DNA of 64,000 nt from Mangifera indica (lineage: Eukaryota; Streptophyta; Magnoliopsida; Sapindales; Anacardiaceae), in the NCBI RefSeq assembly GCF_011075055.1, contig NC_058138.1, positions 23,591,568 through 23,655,567 on the forward strand, in the 5' to 3' direction. The notes below the pieces were generated by a model. It was not told where the DNA came from, made no database searches, and was given only the letters and a program-made list of their open reading frames with translations. The position numbers and the translations under genes are program-made. Of this stretch, positions 50,186 through 60,386 are shown piece by piece; the stretch's first letter is position 1, and each line of letters opens with the position of its first letter.

Positions 50186-50621
50186 GACACCAGTGTAACT
50201 TAAAATAGGATTCTCTATAAGAATAAGATTCCTAATAGAAAAAATAATTCCACTAATAACAATGGGACCCGGAAAAAAAAAAGATATAATAAAAGAAAAT
50301 AAATAATCCTAATTCACGTCTTTAACAGGATAGGAACATGAAACCATTGACTAAATTAAAGTCTTTCATATAGTTAGATGAGGAATTAGATGAGAATTGG
50401 TAACCTAGTATTCTTTAGAGTAATATTATATGTATTAATAAATATATAATAATTGATTTATTTATTATCATATAATAGAAAGATTTAAATTAAAAATAAA
50501 ATAAATAGTTATATCATCTAATTATAAAATAAATATTTTTAACTAAGAAAAAAAAAAAAAAAGAAGGAAAGTCTTGAGAGACTTATCGTTACGTGTCTTG
50601 AGAGCGAAAAAAAAAAACGAA
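50186..50621. other. About 436 bp of LOX-A promoter not present at LOX-B
   Basis: Copy A reads CTCTCTTACAA then this block then AAGTCTTGAGAGAAAAAGAAGG. Copy B joins TCTCCTACAA straight to AAGTCTTGAGGGAAAAAGAAGG at about 63500. The block contains three GTCTTGAGAG words, two A-runs and an ACTTATCGTTACGTGT segment. It lies about 250-690 bp upstream of the LOX-A start. Confidence 0.65.
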
Positions 50622-50761
50622 AAGTCTTGAGAGAAAAAGAAGGAAATAAAAGCAGTTCATACTTTATATTCCTGATTAGCTAAGGTTACGCCTATGCAGT
50701 ATTGAGTACGATTGATTCCTAATATGAACGGCTAAAAGAGACTTATCGTCCTTTTTTTTTT

Positions 50762-50769
50762 TATAAATA
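50762..50769 (+). promoter_or_regulatory. TATA box of LOX copy A
   Basis: TATAAATA lies 103-110 bp upstream of the ATG at 50872, and the same motif lies at the same distance in copy B. A CT-rich leader follows, typical of plant mRNAs. Confidence 0.75.
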
Positions 50770-50871
50770 CCGTACCTCTTTCACTTTCCCCATAGCCAAA
50801 CTTGGCTTCTTCTCCTTATTCTTACACTCCTTCTCGTTATTCTTTCCTCGTTTTCTGCTGATAACTTCACC

Positions 50872-53800
50872 ATGTTTCACAAATTTTTAGACGCTGTAAC
50901 TGGCCACCACGGCAATGATGGGAAGAAGAAGGTAAACTCCGCCAAGGGGGAGAGCGGCGGGAAGATCAAAGGGACAGTGGTGTTGATGAAGAAGAATTTT
51001 TTGGACTTCAATGACCTCAGTGCATCGGTTATTGATCGTGTTGATGAACTGGTTGGTAAAAGAGTGTCTTTGCAGCTCGTTAGTGCTGTTAACTCTGACC
51101 CTACTGCATGTGAGTTCTTCTTCTTTTCTCTTTACTCGCACCTTTTTCTTTTTTAGATCTCTGGTTTCTTCTGCTCTTTTTCTTGGGTTTGATGCTGCTG
51201 TTTGTGGCCACAAAAAAAGAAAGCCTGCACCTTCCTCACCATGCAATAACTATTCATGTGTGAAAAGGGAAAAATGTGCAGAAACTTGAAGAACAAACTT
51301 CTTTTCTATTTGTCTTTGGTTTGAAAATATTACAAGTAGTAAGTTAGTTTGATGTGGGCATTTAAAACTCACCTTTTCAGTTAGTTTTTGGGATTGAGAG
51401 AGACTCGATATTACTTTTCGAGGCCTTAACACAGTCCTTGTGGTTCGAGGTCGAACTATAGTAAAATCCCAAACCAGGGACGGTCGTTTCTTATGATATC
51501 CAACGTTTTCTCTATGAATTTATAGCATATCTCTATATTTGACTTTGGGGAAGTTTTGTGTTATCTCTATATATATGATGAGGAATAAGAGTTTGGCCTA
51601 TAGTTTTTACTGTCTTCTGTCCTCTTTTGGGTAAAAAGGACAGATGAGTCATGATAAAAATGGCTATGTAAATTGAACACCGTAATATGTTCACAGAGAT
51701 ATAGTTATGGCAGTTCATAAATATGAGCTTTAACAAGTTTTTTCCATTAATGAATTGTGTTACCAAAAGAAGATTCGGCAGAAGCAGGGCAGGGTCTGAA
51801 CTGTTTCACTAATTGCTTGTTTGTTTTTAGGTGACAATTGAAAGTTGGAGGTCTCCCAAGTCTCAAACAGAAAAAAGTTATCATTTAATCGGCCTTTTTC
51901 TTTGTTTCTTATTTTAAAGTCGACTAGAATATTACCAAGTCTTTGTTTTTTTACTTGTAATCTAACTTGACAAATGGGGCATGACCTATTTGACATTTTC
52001 TTATGTTTTCAAAACACAATTCATCAAAACTAACAAATGTTATAATTTAATATAATTTCAAGGTTAAACCATATATTAGGTAAAACTCCCTATCTTAAAA
52101 ACCTAAATGCCAAATCTGAACAGGATGATGATTAAAATCCTTTTTAATTATTAAATCATATTGACTTAAAATTAAATTGATTGGATAGTATTAAATCATA
52201 ATTCAATTGTTGAGTTAGATTGATCTGATCGTTACAATGATGTCATTCGGATGCTACATAATTAAAATTTATTTTAAAACTTTGTTAATTTATTTTAAAA
52301 CTTTGTTGATTGATCTTTTGACCAAGTCAACGCTGATCCAATTTGATCGGGTAAACTATATTAATTTTCCTGATAATTAAACCTGGGTCAATAATTTTGG
52401 CAGTTCATTGATTGGTAAGAAGTTTTAACGAAGTGATGTAATCCATTTCATCAAAGCCTTAATATTTAGAGAATAAAAAATGGAAACTTGAAGAGGGAAT
52501 GAAGAATTTTTTACCTTTTCAATGAATATGCCATTAATTTATTTTTGAACTATCACCTAATTTGAAAATGAAATTAATGAGCGTGTAAATGAAAATTTGA
52601 TGTGTGTGTGTGTGGATGCAGCAAATGTGCTGCAAGGAAAGGTTGGAGAGCCAGCATATTTGGAAGAGTGGATTACTACAATCACTCCTTTGGTAGCAGA
52701 GGAATCGACATTCAAGGTCACATTTGATTGGGATGAACAGATTGGAGTTGCAGGAGCATTCATAATAAAGAACAATCATCACAGTGAATTTTACTTGAAA
52801 TCTCTCACACTTGAGGATGTTCCTAATCAGGGTCGGATTCACTTTGTATGCAACTCCTGGGTTTATCCTGCAAACCACTATAAGAAAGATCGCGTTTTCT
52901 TCACTAACAAGGCAAGTATAGTCTTGATACAATTAATTTCCTACAAGTGATTATAAGTCTTGTACTAAGTTTATGTCAACTATTTTTCTGCAGACATACC
53001 TTCCAGGTGAAATGCCGGTGCCATTACAATATTATAGAAAGCAAGAACTCCTAAACTTGAGAGGAGATGGAACTGGAGAGCTTCAAGAATGGGATAGAGT
53101 CTATGACTATGCGTACTACAATGATTTGGGTGATCCGGACAATGGCAAACCACGACCAGTTCTTGGAGGGTCTACTGAGTATCCTTATCCTCGTAGGGGA
53201 AGAACAGGCAGACCACCAACAAAAACAGGTACCGTTCCATTGGTATGTTCGGAGAAATATTAAGTCTTATCAGTGCAATTGGCATTGTCAATGACAGTTT
53301 GGTTATTCTTGTAACAGATCCTGAGACTGAGAGCAGGCTGCCACTTCTGACAAGCTTAAACATCTATGTTCCAAGAGATGAGCGATTTGGTCACATAAAA
53401 ATGTCAGATTTTCTTGGTTATGCACTGAAATCCATATCTCAATTCATTGAGCCAGCGTTGGAATCTGTATTTGACAGCACCCCAAATGAATTTGACAACT
53501 TTGCTCAAATATACAAACTCTACGATGAAGGGATTCAGCTTCCTAATGACCATTTTCTTGATGATATTAGAAATAATATCCCCTTAGAATTGCTCAAGGA
53601 GATTTTTCCAACCAATAAGGATAATCTCTTTGAATTCCCAACACCACAGGTGATCCAAGGTAATGTGAGACATTTCTAGCCAATCCTCTATTTGCCATAT
53701 AACAGATTTAAGTTTGTGCTTCTATACATTTTTCATTTTCCTGTTTTTAATGTTTTAATACCTTGGAGCAGGGGATAGGTCTGCATGGAGAACCGATGAA

Positions 53801-55665
53801 GAGTTTGCAAGAGAAATGCTGGCTGGACCGAACCCTGTGATCATTCGCCGACTTGAGGTAAAGATTTGGTAACAAGTTTTCTTTCTCTCATTTTCTTCTT
53901 CACCAAGAAAGTAGATGCCTTATGATATTTTCTGATAAAAATTACTAAAATAATTGCAGGAATTCCCTCCAAGAAGCAAGCTCGACCCTGAACTATATGG
54001 TGATCAAGATAGTAAGATAACCAAACAGCACATAGAGAGCTACTTAGATGGGCTGACTTTAGAGCAGGTACCCAAACAGTCTTGTGATCCTTTTGTGATT
54101 GTAATTTCTTAATATCAGTCTTTAACCAAACAAATTAACAAGTGATTTCAATTTGGTACAGGCAATTGAGAAGAACGAGCTATTCATATTGGATCACCAT
54201 GATTCACTGATGACATACTTGAGAAGGATAAACACTACTTCCACAAAGACTTATGCATCCAGGACAATCCTTTTCTTAAAAGAGGATGGAACTTTGAAAC
54301 CACTGGCAATTGAATTGAGCAGGCCACATCCTGATGGAGATCAATATGGTGCCATCAGCAACGTTTACACGCCATCAGAAGATGGAGTGGAAGGCTCCAT
54401 ATGGCAGCTGGCTAAAGCTTATGTGGCTGTAAATGACTCTGGTGTTCATCAGCTCATCAGCCACTGGTATGAATCTGTCAAGGAAAGCTCCAACATTAGA
54501 AACATATTCATTAATGAAGTCCCAAATAAAATTTTGTGATTAAATATCTCTATTATTGGTCACAGGTTGAAGACTCATGCAGCAATTGAGCCATTTGTGA
54601 TAGCAACAAATCGGCAACTGAGTGTGCTTCACCCAATTTATAAGCTTCTGCAACCTCATTTCCGTGACACAATGAATATAAATGCGTTTGCTCGTCAGAT
54701 CGTCATTAATGCGGGTGGAATTCTGGAAACTACGGTTTTCCCTGCAAAGTATGCCATGGAAATGTCATCTGCAATCTACAAAGACTGGACTTTTCCAGAT
54801 CAGGCACTTCCTGAAGACCTCAAGAATAGGTGAATCTTAATCTAGCATTCGCTGAAAAGTTGAAGCTAAAAATTTTAGTTAATTTTGACATGCTACTGCT
54901 TTGTTTTATTCAGAGGAATGGCAGTTGAGGACCCCAACTCTCCCATGGTCTTCGCCTACTAATGGCAGACTACCCATATGCTGTTGATGGGCTTGAAATC
55001 TGGTTTGCAATAAAAAACTGGGTCAAAGACTATTGCTACTTCTACTACAAAAGCGATGAAATGATCCAAAAGGATAGTGAACTGCAATCCTGGTGGAAGG
55101 AACTACGCGAGGAGGGTCATGGTGACAAGAAAGATGAGCCCTGGTGGCCTAAAATGCAAAATCGTGAAGAGCTGATAGAGACATGCACCATAATCATATG
55201 GATAGCTTCCGCTCTCCATGCTGCTGTCAATTTTGGACAGTATCCTTATGCAGGTTTCCTCCCTAACCGTCCAACTATGAGTCGAAGATTCATGCCTGAA
55301 AAAGAAACTCCTGATTATGATGAGCTAGAGTCGAATTTCGACAAAGTGTTCCTGAAAACGATCACTGCTCAGCGGCAGACTCTTCTTGGCATTGCTCTTA
55401 TAGAGATTTTGTCAAGGCATTCATCGGATGAGATGTACCTGGGACAAAGAGACACACCTGAATGGACATCAGATAAAATTCCCTTGCAAGCATTTGAGGA
55501 CTTCGGAAAGAAATTGGGAGACACTGAAGAAGAATCATAAAAAGAAACCATGACAATATGCTCAAGAACCGCATTGGCCCTGTCAATATGCCATACACTT
55601 TGCTTTATCCTACCAGTGAAGGTGGCCTTACTGGCAAAGGAATTCCAAACAGTGTTTCAATCTAG
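50872..55665 (+). CDS. LOX1: Linoleate 9S-lipoxygenase, copy A, two frameshifts in last exon
   Basis: Nine exons: 50872-51109, 52622-52911, 52994-53228, 53318-53659, 53772-53857, 53960-54067, 54162-54466, 54566-54829 and 54914-55665. The enzyme adds oxygen to linoleic and linolenic acid at C-9. A PLAT/C2-like barrel (residues about 30-165) precedes the catalytic domain. Iron ligands are visible: both His of HWLKTHA (534 and 539), [10 protein letters not shown], and a terminal Ile in [11 protein letters not shown] in the pocket and no transit peptide favour a cytosolic 9-LOX. The last exon as read stops at 54960-54962 after NSPMVFAY, because one C is missing from CCC at 54942-54944. A second base is missing from the A-run at 55533-55534, giving a stop at 55538. 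With both gaps the length fits 873 residues. Intron 2 has a GC donor. Confidence 0.88.
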
Positions 55666-55763
55666 GGCTAAATCTTCTAGATACACATTATTATTGTATT
55701 ATATTGGAAATAAATGTACCCACTTTGATCTTCTTATATAGTTATGACAAATATTGAATTAGT

Positions 55764-56300
55764 GCTGTAATAACGCCATTTGTGATTACAACAAAGAGGC
55801 AATTGAGTGTGTTAATCCAATTTATAAGCTTCTGCATACTCCATTTCGCTGATACAATGAATATAAATGCGGTAGGTAGATATATTCTCATTAATGCCAG
55901 TGGAGTGATTGAATCTACAGTTTTCCCTTCAAAGTGTGCTATGGAAATGTCATCTTTAATAAACAAAAACTGGACTTTTCCAGAGCAGGCGCTCCCTGAA
56001 GATCTCAAGAACATATGAATCTTAATCTAAACAATTTGAAGCTTAAAATTTTAGTTAATTTTGGCAGTCTAGTGCTTTGTTGTTTTTAGAGCTATGGCTG
56101 TTGAGGATCTCAACTCTCCACAGAGTCTTCGTCTGGTGATAGAGGACTACCCATATGCTGTTGATGGGCTCGAAATCTGGTATGCACTCTGAAACTGGGT
56201 TAAAACTATGATAAGAAGTATAAGGCCTGGTGGCCTAAATTGCGGAAACACGAATAGCTGATAGAAACATGCACCAATACCATAATCAGCGTGGCGAGCT
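55764..56300 (+). pseudogene. LOX 3' fragment (exons 8-9, degenerate)
   Basis: This matches LOX exon 8 from about codon AIEPFVIA ([26 protein letters not shown]), the 3' intron 8 sequence, and the start of exon 9 ([12 protein letters not shown], [14 protein letters not shown]). It lacks the HWLKTHA iron site. It has several frame changes and stops, and ends near ETCTNT. The intron is retained, so it arose by DNA duplication or unequal crossing-over, not by retroposition. It is more diverged from copy A than copy B exon 1 is, so it is older than the unit duplication. Confidence 0.88.
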
Positions 56301-56815
56301 ATAAGGAAAACTCAAATGATTAAAACGAATAAAAATAAAATATAAAATATCAATAAAAAAGTGGTGAAACCTAATAAGGTCAACAGAAATTAGTAAGGAT
56401 GTGATGAAATGTTGTCCAATAATAAAAGGTTTTATATTTTACATATATTACTCTAAATAATTTTTAAAACGTTTATCTCTATTATTATATATCACTTATT
56501 TATTTATATTGTCTAAATTTATGTTCGAATGTCATCTGAATCTAAGACATGAGTTACACCACTGTGGCAAATTCAGTTTTTTCTTTGGATTAATTGATTT
56601 AAGGTAAATTATAAATTGAAACCAAATCAATTTAAAAACCAATCGGTTTTGTTTGTGCTGATTAGCTAGATGGAATTTTTAGCTCACTTAAACATGCTTT
56701 GATTATTATAACTAGACGAAAATGTATAATGGCAAAGTTGAAAATATAGTGTAAGTAATGGTCTGGAATGTCAAATCAAGCTGAGTACAAGGGAAGTTAC
56801 TGAAATCAAGGCTTT
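56301..56815. other. Spacer between LOX fragment and REV3-like fragment
   Basis: AT-rich, with no coding signal and no repeat recognised. Confidence 0.5.
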
Positions 56816-56854
56816 TCTTCTTCGAACGGTTCTGCCCACAAAACCCCTAAAATC

Positions 56855-57110
56855 TGGCGCCAAATAATTCAAAGCATTTTGTACAGGAACATTCCTTCTT
56901 CACATACTCCATTTCATGTGTATTATAGTAAATAAAGATGACCGACCCGCCGATTCGCATCCGGACTCCAAGGTTTTGAGTGTGCGAATCGTCTCCATCG
57001 ATTACGACATGGCACCGCTGATTTCTGGCTACGATATTTGCTATAGTAGCTTTCAAGGTTCCAATACGAAACGATTCTGTTTTCATTTCAAAATAAATAC
57101 CCAGTGATTC
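56855..57110 (+). pseudogene. REV3-like (DNA polymerase zeta) promoter and first-exon fragment
   Basis: At 56949-57075 the frame reads ADSHPDSKVLSVRIVSIDYD, then MAPLISGYDICYSSFQGSN. I recognise this as the N-terminus of plant REV3, the catalytic subunit of translesion polymerase zeta. Upstream at 56857-56864, GCGCCAAA matches the E2F site (TTTSSCGC on the other strand), fitting a copied S-phase promoter. The expected ATG (56938) is out of frame with this reading. An in-frame ATG exists at 56916. No later REV3 exon is visible before the duplication border, so this is a stray 5' piece. The assignment is from memory of a short region. Confidence 0.6.
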
Positions 57111-57548
57111 GTTTTTCTTTCGTTAATTCTGAGCTTTGATATGCTTATTTGCCGCGAGAATGTAACAAATAAAATAAATTTTATAAAAATTTACTGGTAA
57201 CTTAAAACGGTAAAGCATGACCAATATCATTCTTTCTGTGTATTGTTCTCTGATGTTACTAACCAGTTATGTTGCCGGGATGCCTGATTGTATATTTCAT
57301 TTAATACTGGTCTGGACTAAGATGCTAGCAATTCTGTATCTATGGCCTTTTTTATTTTTTTATTCACTTAATTATTAGAATTTTCAAGTTTTAAATTGAA
57401 TATTGTGTTAATAATTTTTTGAATTGTCAACGCCGGAGGTTGAACGAAGTTCCTGTTATAAGGATTTATTGATCAACCCCAGCTGGCCAAAAGACTTGTT
57501 TGCATGTTCATCGAGTAATTTCATTGTTTTTTAAGCATTATTTTATTG
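57111..57548. other. Flank between REV3-like fragment and duplication junction
   Basis: No gene is seen. It may be the continuation of REV3 intron 1. The tandem duplication junction is at about 57548/57549. Confidence 0.4.
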
Positions 57549-57659
57549 CAAGGGGTTTCTTTCTGTGTATGTATGTTAATAAAAGAAAAAAAGTGAACTT
57601 TTCCAAACTGTACTGCCTTCTTGCTGCTAATTTATCCTCCTGAAGTCTTACTAAACTCA

Positions 57660-58060
57660 TGGCCTGTGTCAAGGATTCCGGGTGAAAAGAGTGGACTTCC
57701 TGCTGGATATCCAAGCGGAACCCGGAGATAAGTTGTTGATCATGGATGATTCAGGAATGCTTGAAGCTTTGTTCGCCAATTCCTCAAATTGATGCTGGTA
57801 TTCAGCAACCGAGCCTCCTTGGGATAGCTTTGTTAACTGGCTCTGATAATCCATAAACTCTGATGGACAGAAAAGAACACCAGGTGCGTAATTGACCATT
57901 GGTGTGTATCCAACGATACCAAGACAAGGTTGGACCATCCATATGAAATGAGAAAATGGTTAAACGTAGCTTCATGGGGCGTCTCATGATAATCAAAAAA
58001 TTGTTACGTCTTATATTGTTAACCTTCTTGTGCCATCAAACCGAGGCACCTCTGTCTGAA
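57660..58060 (-). mobile_element. Ty3/gypsy gag relic (unit 2)
   Basis: This is the second copy of the gag fragment. The minus strand shows LSQGGSVAEYQHQFEELANK and, in another frame, FSFHMDGPTLSWYRW. The copy lacks about 30 bp found in unit 1 near 44290-44320. It is frame-broken and not functional. Confidence 0.72.
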
Positions 58061-59902
58061 CGGACTCTTAGCAGCATCACTGCTCCAGTGTCGTCACCCC
58101 ATCTCTGACAGGCAACTTGTTGTCACCAGCTGTCGTTGATCCTTGACCCACCAAAAGGCATCCCCTCATCGGTGTTGCTGTTGAAATTGAACATGTAGAA
58201 TGGAAACTTGTTTATTAACTTTTACCAAGTTTATACAGCATTAGAATATAAATCCTATTTCTCTAAAATAGTCACAATAATAGACTACGATCAGGGGATT
58301 CATTGTCTAAAAGAGCCCAATTGATAGTCTATTATTAGGACTCTCAAGAAAACCAATCGGAAATTTCCTATTACTTATCAAAGATTCAACATGTTGCTGC
58401 TGCGCTTTCCCAACATAAACTATAGCCAATGGTTTTCATGAGAGTAATGTGGCAGGCAGGATACATTAGCCCACAAGTTTGCTGCTGGACTTTCTTTTCC
58501 ACAAACAAGATGGATGTTCCATTGTACAAATTAAATTTTTTTTTATATATTATATGGTCTGAAATTAAGCTTTAAAATACTTTAACATTATACATTTGTT
58601 TATTTTCAACTTTATAATAATGCCTTATAATAATGTCGTTCAACGTGCTTTCCGACTGGCATTGACCAATTAGGGTTTTGTACATTTTCTATCTCTAATA
58701 ATTTATTCAATATAACTAAACCTTATTGCATTATTTATTTAAATTCAAATAATACTTAACATATAAACAATATATATTTAACAGTATTAAAAATTGATAT
58801 GATATTATATATTAGAGTAATTTTAAATTATAAATAAAATAATCAGTTAAATCATCTAATCAGATTGATGATACGTCAGTGTGGTTGCACTTATTAATTA
58901 ATAGGATTACAAATGAGTTAATTCAACTTGTTTTAAATCAAACTTGTTGCTTTATTTAGTTAACTCTCGACTCAACTCAAATATAATAATATATAAAAGT
59001 CTAAAATATTATACTTTTAAAATTTTACTTCATAATTTTGATTATAAAAAATAATTAATAAATATATAAACAATAGAGTTTAACTATAATTCCTCTAATT
59101 AAACTTGAATCAACAATTTATATCTCGAGTTTTTACCCAATAATAATTAACTTAAGTTGGGTACAATTCTATATATACCTACACTTTGTATACAAAGTAT
59201 TAATTTAAAAATTTTCACATGGATTAACTATCTACCAATCTTCTTGACAGGTAGGTTTTTATTTCAAGATCTTAAACTGGTAGATGAGTTAATTTAAAAA
59301 ATTTAGAAATTCATATGGCATAAACAAAGACCCAAATGAAATAAAACTATATATAATTGTCATCAGAAATCTATGGGTCAAATTGTTTAATAAAAATAAT
59401 AAATAATGTATTATACCAGTTTATGAGAATTTAAATGATATATTATCAAATGATTTAATAATTTTAAATCAAATATATATTAATACTTAATTATATAATA
59501 ATATATTATTTAAATAACTGATTAAATATTTAAAACAAGATACAGATAACATTCTTTTTCTTGTTAGCACAATACTAAGTTTGATTGGAATTATTTTTTG
59601 ACAAATATTTATGATCACATGACATGACATGCAGTGAAGAAAAACACTATGGCCTACCCTGCAATTGATGAAGTCTACGTAATTAAGTGTTGTACTATTT
59701 TCCCTAAAAGCTTTGTGGATAAGCATGTCAATTTGAGATCGTCCTCGATAGGAACTCAAACTCTCAAAGTCCTGGAGATTGCGAGGAATGCCAAATTAAA
59801 ACGCCTACCAATTACTTGACAATGGCCTCTGTCAGCAATTGGGATTAAATCATTGTTGAATAAAATTTTATTGCAGCTAATTTACTACATGGAAATCAAT
59901 TA

Positions 59903-60386
59903 TGGGCAGTTTGGTTTCAGCATTTAAATATTATCTTGATAATTTATTTTTTATTTTTTTATTTTGTTTATCAGTAATAAAAAATTACAGTAATCTTCTA
60001 TTATCAATGATGACGTGACAAGTAATATATATGGTAATCTTATTATCATCTTCACCTCAGGTATTTAAAGATTACTAAGGTAATCTTGATTTTATTATAA
60101 TTATATTATTATTTATTAATTTTTTGAGATAAAAAATAAATATATTTTTAATTAATATGACAAATAATATAAAAAAATATTTAAAAATAATTATATTCAA
60201 GGGCATTTAAATAAAATAATTTACTAATAATCTTTTATTACCTTTAACCAAACATAATAATTATTTATACTTACCAAATTTTATCATATATAGTAATTAT
60301 TTATACCCAGTAATCTTTTAAATAATCTATTTTTAATTTAATCTTTATATTTTAGTAATAAAACATTACTCAAACCAAACACCCCC
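59903..60386. mobile_element. Tourist/PIF-Harbinger-like MITE present only in unit 2
   Basis: A 484-bp block is flanked by TTA on both sides (59900-59902 and 60387-60389). Its ends form inverted repeats, GGGCAGTTTGGTTTCAG on the left and CTCAAACCAAACACCCCC on the right. Unit 1 has the unoccupied site at about 46754. TTA target duplications and the GTTTGGTTT terminus fit Tourist-type MITEs. Confidence 0.75.

Larger units (their letters stand above)
45244..50871. other. Long AT-rich duplicated spacer (unit 1)
   Basis: There is no gene. It matches 58314-63754 with gaps. It includes dispersed degenerate repeats, an AT-only stretch at about 48480-49070, and a region with repeated GTGTAATT/AATTACAC words at about 47810-48060. 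The last 600 bp are the LOX promoter. Confidence 0.6.
43969..57548 (+). repeat. Segmental tandem duplication, unit 1 (about 13.58 kb)
   Basis: Sequence from 43969 onward reappears from 57549 onward. The shared start is CAAGGGGTTTCT, followed by TGTGTATGTATGTTAAT. Similarity covers the gag relic, the long AT-rich spacer, the LOX leader and LOX exon 1. Unit 1 ends where unit 2 begins. It holds LOX copy A, a LOX 3' fragment and a REV3-like fragment. Homology is high but gapped; the gaps are listed separately. Confidence 0.85.

Noticed and set aside
54962..55540. A separate 192-codon gene after LOX
   Set aside because: It is the rest of LOX exon 9 after a one-base gap; the content is continuous with the catalytic domain.
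56916..57107. A complete small gene of 63 codons
   Set aside because: It matches only the first-exon region of a very large protein (REV3-like), so a fragment is more likely.
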